Assembly: GCF_943371255.1 (NCBI RefSeq)
Contig: NZ_CALRUC010000007.1
Span: 5,147 to 69,146 of the forward strand
Direction of reading: 5' to 3'
Source: Ferrovibrio terrae_B
Lineage (GTDB): Bacteria > Pseudomonadota > Alphaproteobacteria > Ferrovibrionales > Ferrovibrionaceae
DNA: 64,000 bases
Below the pieces are notes generated by a model, which saw only the letters and a list, made by a program, of their open reading frames with translations, ran no database searches and had not been told where the DNA came from. Position numbers and translations under genes: made by a program. This document shows positions 31,490-40,011 of the stretch, in pieces (within the stretch, counting starts at the first letter, position 1; every line of letters begins with the position of its first letter).

Positions 31490-31534
31490 GTGCATCCTCC
31501 ATCCTCGACAATATCACCACCATCCGAGGATCAC

Positions 31535-32191
31535 ATGACGACGACGCTTCCGTTTTCCCCCCGATATGTCCTGATTGCCGTTCTGACACTGTTTGTTGGT
31601 AGCCAGGCTTTCGCGGCGCCGCCGAATGGCGGCCAGCTCAGTTTTACCATCACCCGCGACGGCAGCGAGGTTGGCAGCCATGAGATGCTTTTCAGGCGAA
31701 CTGCAGACGACCTGCAAATCGACATCGCCACCAAGGTCTTGGTCAAGGTCGCCTTCATCCCCGTCTATCGGTTTGAACATGAAGGCCACGAAGTCTGGCA
31801 TGGCGACAGGCTCACCCGCCTGTGGTCCAAAACCAATGATGACGGCACCTCACATGCCCTGAACGTAACCGCAGCCGGTGCGGATCTGGCCGTGCTGGCC
31901 GATGGCAAGCCTGTCGTTGACCGCCCGCTGCGCATTCCAGCCAGCCTGTGGCATGAAGGGATCCTGCGCCAGAGCGCAATCCTGAATACCCTGGACGGCA
32001 GCAGCATGGCGATTGCGGTTTCCGATCTGGGCAGTGAAAGCGTTACGGCGGCCGGGCGCCCGGTCCCTGCCCGACACTACGCCATTACAGGCGATCTGCA
32101 GCGTGAACTCTGGTATGATGAACACAATGTTCTGGTCAAAGTCCGTTTCAAGGCCAAGGATGGCTCTGACATCGAATATATTCGCCGCTAG
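31535..32191 (+). CDS. DUF6134-like secreted protein
   Basis: A 218-residue protein with a clear signal peptide (YVLIAVLTLFVGSQAFAAPP). The mature part is beta-rich: LSFTITRDGSEVGSHEMLFRR, DLQIDIATKVLVKVAFIPVYRFEHEGHEVWHGDRL, then the closing LWYDEHNVLVKVRFKAKDGSDIEYI. The ATG at 31535 is preceded by GAGG. A GTG at 31472 would only add a non-signal extension. It is co-directional with the two-component genes behind it and may be part of their sensing system. Confidence 0.78.
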   Translation: MTTTLPFSPRYVLIAVLTLFVGSQAFAAPPNGGQLSFTITRDGSEVGSHEMLFRRTADDLQIDIATKVLVKVAFIPVYRFEHEGHEVWHGDRLTRLWSKTNDDGTSHALNVTAAGADLAVLADGKPVVDRPLRIPASLWHEGILRQSAILNTLDGSSMAIAVSDLGSESVTAAGRPVPARHYAITGDLQRELWYDEHNVLVKVRFKAKDGSDIEYIRR

Positions 32192-32218
32192 TCGTGCCGC
32201 AGACGCAGGAATGCCCGC

Positions 32219-32899
32219 ATGCGCCTGCTGTTAATCGAGGATGAGGAGCGACTGCGTGAACTGGTGCAACAAAGTCTGGTCCGCGCAGGCTTCACTGTAG
32301 ATGCTGCCGGTACAGCGGAAGATGCCCAGGCCGCCATCAGCACGGCGCAGTATGATGTCATCGTTCTTGATCTTGGCCTCCCTGATACGGATGGCATCAC
32401 CGTGCTGCAAGAGCTGCGGCAGCGCCGGGATGCCACGCCGGTGCTCATTCTCACCGCACGTGATGGCATCGACGATCGTGTCGCCGGGCTGAATTCCGGT
32501 GCAGATGATTATCTGCTCAAGCCGTTTGCCATGCCGGAACTGGTCGCGCGTCTTAAGGCCCTGTTGCGCCGCCCAGCCGGCGTTCTCGGCACGGTTCTGG
32601 AAGCGGGCAATATCAGTTTCAACACGACTGACCGCTCCCTCACGGTGGGCGGCAAGCCAGTCATGCTGACACCACGTGAACTTGCCTTGCTGGAAAACCT
32701 CCTGCGTCGCGCCGGCCGCGTTGTTCCAAAGACAATTCTGGAAGAGCGGATATACGGATTTGATGATGAGGTGACGCCGAATTCCCTCGAGGTTCTGCTG
32801 CATCGTCTGCGGCGCAAACTTGCCGGGTGTCAGTTCTCCGGTGAAATCCATACAATCCGTGGTGTCGGCTATCTGCTGGCCGAAGGGGCAGCGCCCTGA
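32219..32899 (+). CDS. OmpR-family response regulator (QseB/PmrA-like)
   Basis: A 226-residue two-domain regulator. The receiver domain has the acidic pair EDE at 7-9, phospho-acceptor Asp at 51 (VIVLDLGLPDTDG), and Lys in LLKPFAMPELVARL. The C-terminal winged helix begins with LTVGGKPVMLTPRELALLENLL and ends in IHTIRGVGYLL. Its stop codon overlaps the probable CTG start of the kinase gene. Candidate DNA sites are the GTAAG half-sites at 31474 and 34303. Confidence 0.93.
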   Translation: MRLLLIEDEERLRELVQQSLVRAGFTVDAAGTAEDAQAAISTAQYDVIVLDLGLPDTDGITVLQELRQRRDATPVLILTARDGIDDRVAGLNSGADDYLLKPFAMPELVARLKALLRRPAGVLGTVLEAGNISFNTTDRSLTVGGKPVMLTPRELALLENLLRRAGRVVPKTILEERIYGFDDEVTPNSLEVLLHRLRRKLAGCQFSGEIHTIRGVGYLLAEGAAP

Positions 32900-34284
32900 C
32901 ACTCAACGGCGAGCGCAAGCGCTGGACCCTGCAGGGGCGCCTGGCCCTACGGCTGGGCTTTGTTCTGCTGGCATCCATGCTGCTGCTGGCAAGCGTCATG
33001 GCCCACTATACTTGGCTGGCGATCGACAATCTGGATGATGTCAGCCTGCAGATCCAGGCCGAGCAGATCGCGGAGAATCTCCAGCTGACAGACGGCGCGC
33101 CAACACTTCGGCTGCCTGAAAATCTTCAGCGCGCTTACGATCAATCCAGTGGGAGCTATCTCTACGCCCTGATCGACAGCAAGAGGAATATACTGATCGC
33201 ATCTGAAGATAAGGCACGGGACGTATTCTCCGCCCTGTCTGCAGAACAGCTTCAGCGTCCAGAATCGTACTTCCGCCTCATCAATGGCGATGGCTCCGGC
33301 GCTCCTTATTATGTATTGCAGAAAACCCTCGTGGGACGCCCGGACCTGCACGTGGTTGTGGCGCAAGGCCATCTTCACAGCGACGTTTATATCGATACTC
33401 TGCTGACCGAGTTCGCCAGCCATATCGGATGGACACTGCCGATTATCCTGATCGGCACCCTGCTCTTCTCAGTGTGGACAATCCGCACAAGCCTGCGGCC
33501 GATCAAGGACCTGTCCGATCGCGCACGGATGATCCGTCCGGAAACCCGGGGTCTGCGCCTGCCGACATCGGAAGTTTCAGACGAAATGCTGCCGCTCATT
33601 CAGGCGATCAACACGGCCTTGGACCGGTTCGAGAAAGGCTTCGAAGTACAGCGGCGTTTCACCGCCAATGCGGCTCATGAGCTGCGCACGCCGCTTGCCC
33701 TGCTCACGGCCCGGTTGGATCAGCTTGAAGAAAGCGCCACGGCCCAGCAACTCGCTAGCGATATTGAACGCATGAGCCGGCTGGTTGCCCAGTTGCTGCT
33801 GGTATCCAGACTTGAAAATACCACTCCAAACCTTGAGCCTGGCGTAGATCTGAACGTGGTGGGAGAAACGGTGGTCGCACTGATGGCCCCGCTCGCCATT
33901 GCGCAGAACAAGGCAATTGCCCTACGCCGTGCATCCGCTCCCGTCACGGTGCTGGCGATGCATCATCAACTAGAAGATGCGGTGCGGAACCTGATCGAAA
34001 ATGCGATCAGCCACACGCCACCCGGTACTGAAGTGGACGTGTGGATTGGCGAAGACGGCAGCCTGGCAGTCCGCGATCACGGCCCCGGTGTTCCCGCTGA
34101 CCTCCGCGAACGGATTTTTGAACGCTTCTGGCGCGGGCGTGAACGTAGTGGCGGAGCTGGCCTTGGTCTGGCAATCGTTGCTGAAACCATGCGCGCGCAT
34201 GGCGGCCGCGTCAGTGTGGAAGATGCCCACGATGGTGGGGCGGTATTCACGCTTCATCTTCAATTGGATAAATCGGCCCTGTAA
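32896..34284 (+). CDS. Sensor histidine kinase, partner of the adjacent regulator (probable CTG start)
   Basis: Membrane kinase of 462 residues. Membrane segments lie at about 15-40 and 172-190 with a periplasmic sensor between. It has the dimerisation/phospho-acceptor motif AAHELRTPLALLTARLDQLEE, an N box NLIENAISHTPPG, DHGPGVP and GAGLGLAIV. The first ATG (32977) would cut the first membrane helix and drop its Arg-rich cytoplasmic flank. No ATG, GTG or TTG exists upstream in frame, but CTG at 32896 overlaps the regulator stop (CTGA) and has AAGGGG 7 bases ahead. I take CTG as the start. Confidence 0.85.
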   Translation: MTLNGERKRWTLQGRLALRLGFVLLASMLLLASVMAHYTWLAIDNLDDVSLQIQAEQIAENLQLTDGAPTLRLPENLQRAYDQSSGSYLYALIDSKRNILIASEDKARDVFSALSAEQLQRPESYFRLINGDGSGAPYYVLQKTLVGRPDLHVVVAQGHLHSDVYIDTLLTEFASHIGWTLPIILIGTLLFSVWTIRTSLRPIKDLSDRARMIRPETRGLRLPTSEVSDEMLPLIQAINTALDRFEKGFEVQRRFTANAAHELRTPLALLTARLDQLEESATAQQLASDIERMSRLVAQLLLVSRLENTTPNLEPGVDLNVVGETVVALMAPLAIAQNKAIALRRASAPVTVLAMHHQLEDAVRNLIENAISHTPPGTEVDVWIGEDGSLAVRDHGPGVPADLRERIFERFWRGRERSGGAGLGLAIVAETMRAHGGRVSVEDAHDGGAVFTLHLQLDKSAL

Positions 34285-34302
34285 TTCTTTATAAATTTCC
34301 GC

Positions 34303-34318
34303 GTAAGGCCGCTGTAAG
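34303..34318 (+). promoter_or_regulatory. Candidate response-regulator operator before the hemolysin operon
   Basis: GTAAG-GCCGCT-GTAAG gives two identical half-sites 11 bases apart, 46 bases before the ATG at 34364, with AT-rich DNA upstream (TTTATAAATTT). It is the same pattern as at 31474. It suggests that the two-component system next door controls this operon. Confidence 0.4.
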
Positions 34319-34363
34319 CAGGCCCTCCTATAAGCGACGCATCAGGCCATTACAGGAGCTGGA

Positions 34364-34963
34364 ATGCGTCTTCAGATCATACCGCCACAAGGCCGATTGC
34401 GGGCCGCGGTCGAAACCATGGTGCGCGACGTCTATCGCAGTGAATATGGTGCTGATTCCCCCCATTTTCCCGACCTGATGGTTGCCGTCATCGACGCTGC
34501 CGGGCGTCCGCAATGCACCGCAGGTTTCCGCGATCACACCTGTCAGTTCTTCTCGGAACAGTATCTGAACCTGCCCGCGCAAGCCGCGATCGCAGCACAT
34601 ACTGGCGTACCGGTTCCGCGCGATCAGGTGGTTGAACTCGGTCCCCTGGCGGCCGTCCGGCCGGGCGCCCTGCTGACACTGCTGATCGGATTCGCCCATA
34701 TCGGCCTGGGCTCCGGGTGTCACTGGGGAATATTCACAGCCACCAACCGGCTGCGCCGCCTCGCCCGGCGGCTGGACATTCCGCTCATCGATCTGGGCCC
34801 GGCCCTGCCAAGCAACGTTATCAACGCAGCGGCCTGGGGCAGCTATTATGACCATGACCCACGCGTCTGCGCGGTGGATGGTCAAGCCGCGCGTCAGCGT
34901 CTGCTTGTCTCACGGCTGCCATCCAGCACCGAGCCACAATACAGAGAAGCACTCGCGTCATGA
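34364..34963 (+). CDS. Thermostable hemolysin family (T_hemolysin) protein, GNAT/autoinducer-synthase-like
   Basis: A 199-residue protein. Family landmarks are VRDVYRSEYGADSPHFPDLMVAV, FRDHTCQFFSEQYLNLP, VVELGPLAAVRPGALLTLLIG, HWGIFTATNRLRRLARRLDIPLIDLG and AAAWGSYYDHDPRVCAVD. Despite its name the fold is acyltransferase-like. The neighbours (AMP-ligase, diiron oxidase, SDR) suggest an enzyme of a small-molecule pathway rather than a toxin. AGGAG precedes the ATG. It overlaps the AMP-ligase start by ATGA. Confidence 0.82.
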   Translation: MRLQIIPPQGRLRAAVETMVRDVYRSEYGADSPHFPDLMVAVIDAAGRPQCTAGFRDHTCQFFSEQYLNLPAQAAIAAHTGVPVPRDQVVELGPLAAVRPGALLTLLIGFAHIGLGSGCHWGIFTATNRLRRLARRLDIPLIDLGPALPSNVINAAAWGSYYDHDPRVCAVDGQAARQRLLVSRLPSSTEPQYREALAS

Positions 34964-36450
34964 GCGATGTTCTGCTTGCCCTGTATCGTCAGGCGTCACA
35001 ACAACACCATCAGACAGCCTTCACGGACCCTGCTGGTAGTATCGACTTCGGTCATCTGGCGCGCCGTGTGGCCGGGCTGGCTGCGACGATGTCTGCACTT
35101 CCCGATACGATCGGCCTGTTGGCACCCAGCAGCATTGAGTGGCTGGTTGCCGACCTCGCCGGGTGGATGGCGGGAAAGACGATTGTGCCGCTGCCACATT
35201 TTTTCTCCGATCAGCAGCTAGAGCATATTGTTCGTGATGCATCCGTTGATTTGATTCTTTCAGACCTCGCTTCACATGACCGCCTTGGCGCCGTCGGCAT
35301 TCGCCGCCAGCCTATCGGCCGAGAGGAAATGGCGGCCGAAGCCACTGCCATGTCGGGTCGTCGCATCGTTTACACCTCAGGTTCTACCGGCACACCGAAG
35401 GGCGTCATCCTTGGTGCGGGACAGATTTGCAATACAAGCGCCGCGCTGATGCAGGTGACCAAGGCCCATCATCACGACCGCCATCTCTCTGTCTTGCCGT
35501 TTTCGCTGCTCCTTGAATCTATTTGCGGAATATACCTGCCAATCCTGGCAGGTGGTTCCTGCATCATCGAGCCGCAGATCGTGGCTGCATCCGGTCCAGA
35601 GATTGCCGTGCAATTGGGCGAAGCCGTGGAACGCCACTGCCCCACCACACTGGTGCTGGTGCCTCAATTGCTGCAGGCCTGGACCATGGTTGCCGCGGTG
35701 GGACGCGTTTCAATCCCTGACAGTCTTCGCTTTGTCGCGACCGGAGGGGCTGCCATACCGGACGCGCTGGCTGAGCGTGCCTGGGAACTCGGTATACCGG
35801 TGCACGAAGGTTACGGGCTGACCGAATGCGGATCTGTGGTCGCCGTCAATGCACCAGGTATGCGTCGCTCGGCTACAGTTGGCCGTCCGCTGCCTGGAAG
35901 CAAGGTCAGCATCATGGCCGATGGCGAAATTGTAGTTGCCAGCACGTCGGTTGCGGATGGCTACCTCAATCGCACGGATGGACCGAGCGACGGTGTGTGG
36001 CACACGGGCGATATCGGCGCGCTGGACAGTGACGGCTACCTGCAGATCGCAGGCCGCAAGGACAACCTGATTGTCACTACCAACGGGCGCAACATTTCCC
36101 CGGAGTGGATCGAGACCATGCTGATTGCCGATCCGCGCATCGCACGCGCCGTCGTATTACCTGCTGCCGATGGGTTTCTTGCCGCTCTGCTTGAACCTTC
36201 CGCACTTGGGCTGGCGTGGTCCAAATCTGCAACAGCCGCGACACTGCACAAGCTGGTAACTCATTTGCTCGCTACTGCACCGGGCTATGCCATCCCACGA
36301 CACCTGCGCCTTCTCTCCGCCACAGAGTTGGCTGAGACAAGACTCCTGACGCCGAACGGCAAGCCGCGGCGCGGCGATATAGCAAAGCGCTATGCTGATA
36401 AATTTGACATTCTTGACGATGAAACGGAGACCCGACATGCAGTTCTATGA
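34960..36450 (+). CDS. AMP-binding acyl/aryl ligase (ANL superfamily)
   Basis: Activates a carboxylic acid as acyl-adenylate, probably for transfer to CoA or directly to a partner. In this 496-residue protein the P-loop YTSGSTGTPKGVIL, GYGLTECGSVVA, HTGDIGALDSDGYLQIAGRKDNLIVTTNGRNI and the C-terminal catalytic Lys in TPNGKPRRGDI are intact. Coupled by ATGA to the T_hemolysin gene and by overlap to the oxidase gene. The substrate is unknown; a medium- or long-chain fatty acid is my inference from context. Confidence 0.88.
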   Translation: MSDVLLALYRQASQQHHQTAFTDPAGSIDFGHLARRVAGLAATMSALPDTIGLLAPSSIEWLVADLAGWMAGKTIVPLPHFFSDQQLEHIVRDASVDLILSDLASHDRLGAVGIRRQPIGREEMAAEATAMSGRRIVYTSGSTGTPKGVILGAGQICNTSAALMQVTKAHHHDRHLSVLPFSLLLESICGIYLPILAGGSCIIEPQIVAASGPEIAVQLGEAVERHCPTTLVLVPQLLQAWTMVAAVGRVSIPDSLRFVATGGAAIPDALAERAWELGIPVHEGYGLTECGSVVAVNAPGMRRSATVGRPLPGSKVSIMADGEIVVASTSVADGYLNRTDGPSDGVWHTGDIGALDSDGYLQIAGRKDNLIVTTNGRNISPEWIETMLIADPRIARAVVLPAADGFLAALLEPSALGLAWSKSATAATLHKLVTHLLATAPGYAIPRHLRLLSATELAETRLLTPNGKPRRGDIAKRYADKFDILDDETETRHAVL

Positions 36451-37114
36451 TCGCCTTATGCTGGAAACGCGCCCGGAACGTGACGGCTTTATTGCCACCC
36501 CGGTTATTCAGCGCGCATTGAGCGAAGGTGTCTCGGCGCCGATGTATACGGCGTTTCTGGGTGAAGCCTATCATCATGTGCGCCACACCTGCCGTCTGCT
36601 TGCCACGGCGGCAGGGCGATGTGGTGATCACGATACGGCATACCTTTCTGCCCTGCTGGAATATATTGGTGAGGAGAGAGGCCATGAAGAGTGGATTCTG
36701 AACGACATCGAAGCGCTCGGCGGTGATGCCAAAGCTGTCCGTCACGGCCAGGGCGACCTGCCCTGCCGGATGATGGTTGCCTATGTCTACTATGCCATCG
36801 AGCATATCAGTCCTTACGCCATGCTCGGCATGGTGCATGTCCTTGAAGGCATGTCGGCAGCACTTGCTGCAGCGGCCGCAGGAAAATTGCAGGCCTCGCT
36901 GGGACTGCCCGATGGGCAGGGCTTTTCCTATCTGCGGTCCCATGGCGCCCTGGACCAGGAGCACGTAGCTTTCTTCCGTGACCTGGTAAATGGCATTTCC
37001 GACCCGGCAGCAGAGCAGGCAATCATCGAAACGGCAAAAATTGTCTATCGCCTCTATGGTGATATTTTCCGTGGCATCGATCGTCGCTTTGTCGAGGTCG
37101 CCCATGCTGCTTGA
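36437..37114 (+). CDS. Haem-oxygenase-like diiron oxidase (HDO; TenA/UndA-like iron-containing redox enzyme)
   Basis: All-helical protein of 225 residues. Potential diiron ligands stand in the usual order: Glu43 and His47 in LGEAYHHVRHTC, Glu79/Glu80 and His83 in EERGHEEWILNDIE, and His176 in LDQEHVAFF. UndA-type relatives oxidise fatty acids to alkenes; others act on amino-acid side chains. The ATG at 36437 follows GGAGA; longer frames start inside the ligase. It overlaps the SDR gene by 11 bases. Confidence 0.82.
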   Translation: MQFYDRLMLETRPERDGFIATPVIQRALSEGVSAPMYTAFLGEAYHHVRHTCRLLATAAGRCGDHDTAYLSALLEYIGEERGHEEWILNDIEALGGDAKAVRHGQGDLPCRMMVAYVYYAIEHISPYAMLGMVHVLEGMSAALAAAAAGKLQASLGLPDGQGFSYLRSHGALDQEHVAFFRDLVNGISDPAAEQAIIETAKIVYRLYGDIFRGIDRRFVEVAHAA

Positions 37115-37895
37115 AGGGCGCAGCGTTGCCATCACCGGCGCGGGCAGCGGCATTGGCAGGGCATTGGCGATCGAGTTTGCCCAACGCGGTGCCATTCCAA
37201 TCCTGATCGGGCGTAACGCCGATAAACTGGCAGAGACCGTCAGCCTGCTGCCGGCCGCAGTGCCGACAAAAACCTGCATTGCGGATATCACATCCGCGCA
37301 GGGCCGCGAGGCGATTGTTCAACTCTGCATAGCCCGCGGTCAGCTCGATATCCTGATCAATAATGCGGGACTGGTTCCCAGCGGGCTGCTCTGTGATCTG
37401 ACCGATACGGAACTGCAGAATGCGGTGATGACAAACATTGTTGCGCCGATTGCCTTGACCCGCGACCTGCAGCGGGTTCTGCGCCGCTCAGACCGACCGC
37501 GTGTCGTCAATATAGGCTCGATATTCGGCGATATAGGCCATCCATACTTTGCCGCTTATTGTGCGACGAAGTTTGCGCTGCGCGGATTCTCTGACGCCAT
37601 TCGGCGCGAACTGGCGGCTGATGGAATCGGCGTCACATATGCAGCTCCACGCGCAACCCGCACCGCCGCTGCCGACGGCTTTCAGAGCCTGATATCACCC
37701 TATGGCATGTCGCTGGATCAGCCTCAGACGGTGGCGCGCCAGATCGTCCTGGCAGTTGAGAGGGAATCCGCCACGGTCTATGCCGCTGGGGCAGAGCGTA
37801 TCTTCGTGGCAATCCAACGTTTGCTGCCCCGGCTGGTCGACCTCGCTCTGATCAGCAAGACCCGGAAGTTGCGGAGCGGGCCGGTTTCACGATGA
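37104..37895 (+). CDS. Short-chain dehydrogenase/reductase
   Basis: NAD(P)-dependent oxidoreductase of 263 residues. The cofactor loop GAGSGIGRALA, NNAG (INNAGLVPSG), catalytic Ser in IGSIFGD and YxxxK in YCATK are intact. The motif after the active site reads AAPRATRT rather than PGxxxT. The start at 37104 lies within the end of the oxidase gene. Last gene of the four-gene operon. It probably interconverts an alcohol and a carbonyl in the pathway product. Confidence 0.88.
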   Translation: MLLEGRSVAITGAGSGIGRALAIEFAQRGAIPILIGRNADKLAETVSLLPAAVPTKTCIADITSAQGREAIVQLCIARGQLDILINNAGLVPSGLLCDLTDTELQNAVMTNIVAPIALTRDLQRVLRRSDRPRVVNIGSIFGDIGHPYFAAYCATKFALRGFSDAIRRELAADGIGVTYAAPRATRTAAADGFQSLISPYGMSLDQPQTVARQIVLAVERESATVYAAGAERIFVAIQRLLPRLVDLALISKTRKLRSGPVSR

Positions 37896-37945
37896 CATGA
37901 CCGGAGTATTTGCGGCATGCTGGGTCATTGATTCCCGAGGCCCGC

Positions 37946-38770
37946 ATGACTGCTCCCCACGACCTTTCCAGCCTGGCTGAACTGTTGCGCATCATGGCGC
38001 GACTGCGCGATCCGAATGGCGGCTGCCCCTGGGATCTTGAACAGTCTTTTGAGACCATTGCACCCTACACGATCGAGGAAGCCTACGAGGTCGAAGATGC
38101 CATTGCCCGCAACGACATCGTCGGGCTGAAGGATGAACTCGGCGATCTGCTGCTGCAGGTCGTGTTCCATGCCCGCATGGCCGAGGAAGCCGGCCATTTC
38201 GCCTTTCCCGATGTGGCCGCCGGCATCGCCGACAAGATGATCCGCCGCCACCCGCATGTGTTCGGCGATGTGGATGCCAAGCATGCGGATGCCGTGTCCA
38301 CCAACTGGGAAGCCATCAAGGCCGCCGAACGCGCCGCCAAGGCCGAGGCGCTGGCTGACCAGGGGCTGTCGCCGGTACTGGCCGGCGTCACCGCCGGGCT
38401 GCCAGCCCTGCTGCGTGCCGTGAAGCTGCAGAACCGGGCCGCACGGGTCGGCTTTGACTGGCCCGACAAAGGCCCTGTTGTTGCCAAGATTCGTGAAGAG
38501 CTGGATGAGCTTGAAATCGAAATCACATCGGGCACGGCAGCCAGAATCGAAGAAGAGTTCGGCGATTTCCTGTTTGTGGTGGCCAATCTGGCGCGGCATT
38601 TGAAGCTCGACCCTGAAGCAGCCATGCGCGCAGCTAACAGGAAGTTTGAGCGCCGCTTTAGCCAGATGGAAGCTATTTTGAAGGCTGCAGGTAAAGACTT
38701 GACCGATTGCGATCTGGCGACGATGGATGTTGCCTGGAATACCGCTAAGGCAATGGAAAAGAAGGCGTAA
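37946..38770 (+). CDS. mazG: Nucleoside triphosphate pyrophosphohydrolase MazG
   Basis: House-cleaning enzyme that hydrolyses non-canonical NTPs to NMPs. Two MazG domains are visible in 274 residues: first CPWDLEQSFETIAPYTIEEAYEVEDAI with KDELGDLLLQVVFHARM, second VVAKIREELDELEIEI with IEEEFGDFLFVVANLAR. The ATG at 37946 has GAGG upstream; an in-frame TTG at 37910 is less likely. Stands alone between the SDR gene and the stress operon. Confidence 0.95.
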   Translation: MTAPHDLSSLAELLRIMARLRDPNGGCPWDLEQSFETIAPYTIEEAYEVEDAIARNDIVGLKDELGDLLLQVVFHARMAEEAGHFAFPDVAAGIADKMIRRHPHVFGDVDAKHADAVSTNWEAIKAAERAAKAEALADQGLSPVLAGVTAGLPALLRAVKLQNRAARVGFDWPDKGPVVAKIREELDELEIEITSGTAARIEEEFGDFLFVVANLARHLKLDPEAAMRAANRKFERRFSQMEAILKAAGKDLTDCDLATMDVAWNTAKAMEKKA

Positions 38771-38924
38771 TCCGTCTCTTTCCGGCGGCCGCCCAGCGGC
38801 TGCCACACAATCGCCCCCTGATGACCCCGGTATCGCCATGCCAATCCTCTCATATGGCATAGACGGGCTTTGTTGAATCAAGCACTTGCCCGCTTCTCGT
38901 GGCTGCACCCCTGCAATCCGTATG

Positions 38925-38950
38925 GGAACTTTTCGCAGCCGCAAAAGGTT
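38925..38950 (+). promoter_or_regulatory. EcfG (general stress response) promoter of the CsbD operon
   Basis: GGAAC followed by 17 bases and GGTT agrees with the alphaproteobacterial EcfG consensus GGAAC-N16/17-cGTT. It lies about 54 bases before the first CsbD gene, the type of gene most often controlled by EcfG. Confidence 0.75.
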
Positions 38951-39003
38951 TGGTACACGCCCTTCCGAAATCGGGGCCATCACAGTCACAGGAGGATTTC
39001 ACC

Positions 39004-39294
39004 ATGCGCAAGATCGCAATCGCCGCCATTTCTGCCCTCGCCCTGTCGGCCGCCGCCATGCCACCGGCGGTCTATGCCGCCAGCAGCGGCACCTGGGACC
39101 AGGTTGAAGGCAACTGGAACCAGTTCGCCGGCAAGGTAAAGCAGCGCTGGGGCAAGCTGACCGATGACGATGTCACCGTGATCAATGGCAAGCGCCAGGA
39201 GCTGGTCGGCAAGATTCAGGAACGCTACGGCATCGCCAAGACGGAAGCCGAAAAGCAGGTGGATGAGTGGCAGAAGACCCAGTCCGTCCGCTAG
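39004..39294 (+). CDS. CsbD-family stress protein, exported form
   Basis: A 96-residue protein with a signal-peptide-like start (IAIAAISALALSAAAMPPAVYAAS), unusual for CsbD proteins, which are normally cytoplasmic. Residues 30-96 hold the family core WDQVEGNWNQFAGKVKQRWGKLTDDDV and ERYGIAKTEAEKQVDEW. AGGAGG lies 7-12 bases ahead of the ATG. Transcribed from the EcfG-type promoter. Confidence 0.88.
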   Translation: MRKIAIAAISALALSAAAMPPAVYAASSGTWDQVEGNWNQFAGKVKQRWGKLTDDDVTVINGKRQELVGKIQERYGIAKTEAEKQVDEWQKTQSVR

Positions 39295-39312
39295 CGCTTC
39301 CGTAACGGGTCC

Positions 39313-39347
39313 ATGGCGGGCGGCCGCAGCTTTCGGCCGCCCGCCAT
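39313..39347 (+). terminator. Strong intercistronic hairpin between the two CsbD genes
   Basis: A perfect 14-bp inverted repeat (arms ATGGCGGGCGGCCG and CGGCCGCCCGCCAT, loop CAGCTTT) is followed by only a short T run. It may be a partial terminator or an RNA-stability element setting the ratio of the two CsbD products. Confidence 0.6.
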
Positions 39348-39375
39348 TTTCGCCATTCATCCATTGGAGTTCCCC

Positions 39376-39633
39376 ATGAAAGACCGTCTTGAAGCCAATG
39401 TGAAAGCCGCTCTGCCGTCCTGGGATCGCATCGCTGGCAACTGGAAGCAGTTCGCCGGAAAGGCCCGCGAACGCTGGGGTGAGCTGACCGACAGTGATGT
39501 CGATGTCATTGCCGGCCGCCGCGAGCTGCTCGTCGGCAAGATCCAGGAGCGCTATGGCATCATCACCGACCAGGCTGAACGCCAGGTTGCTGCCTGGATG
39601 AACGAGGTGGCCGAGACCAAGCGCCGGCACTAG
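39376..39633 (+). CDS. CsbD-family stress protein, cytoplasmic form
   Basis: An 85-residue protein without a signal peptide. The core WDRIAGNWKQFAGKARERWGELTDSDV closely follows the first CsbD protein, which suggests a tandem duplication with gain or loss of a leader. TGGAG precedes the ATG at 39376. Part of the EcfG-type operon. Confidence 0.9.
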   Translation: MKDRLEANVKAALPSWDRIAGNWKQFAGKARERWGELTDSDVDVIAGRRELLVGKIQERYGIITDQAERQVAAWMNEVAETKRRH

Positions 39634-39681
39634 GCAACCCGCCCCGCCGGCCACAGAAATCACACAAACAGGAGTTCCATC

Positions 39682-39996
39682 ATGGCAACTGCCACCCGCA
39701 CCCGCCGCCGCGCCCTGTCCCCTGAAGCCGAGCTTGCCGAGTTGCGCGGCCAGGTCGTCGATATCGGCAGCGAGATCACCGCCCTGATCGGCCGCGCCAA
39801 GAAAGACGGCTCGGCGCTTGCCGAGGCCGAACTGACCCAGCTGCAGAACCGGATTGTTGAACTGGGCGGCGACCTGAAGGATCGCGGCCGCGAGGCGATC
39901 GATCGCATTGAGGAAACCGTGCAGGACCATCCGGCCGGCAGCCTGCTGGCGGCCTTTGCCGCCGGTGCGCTGATTACGCTCCTGCTTCGCAAGTAA
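39682..39996 (+). CDS. DUF883 (ElaB/YqjD-like) membrane-anchored stress protein
   Basis: A 104-residue protein: long amphipathic helix (AELAELRGQVVDIGSEITALIGRA, REAIDRIEETVQDHPAGS) and a C-terminal membrane segment (LLAAFAAGALITLLLRK). ElaB/YqjD relatives tether ribosomes to the membrane in stationary phase. An AGGAG site precedes the ATG. It follows the CsbD pair and is probably in the same stress operon. Confidence 0.87.
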   Translation: MATATRTRRRALSPEAELAELRGQVVDIGSEITALIGRAKKDGSALAEAELTQLQNRIVELGGDLKDRGREAIDRIEETVQDHPAGSLLAAFAAGALITLLLRK

Positions 39997-40011
39997 CATG
40001 AGCGTGCCACG

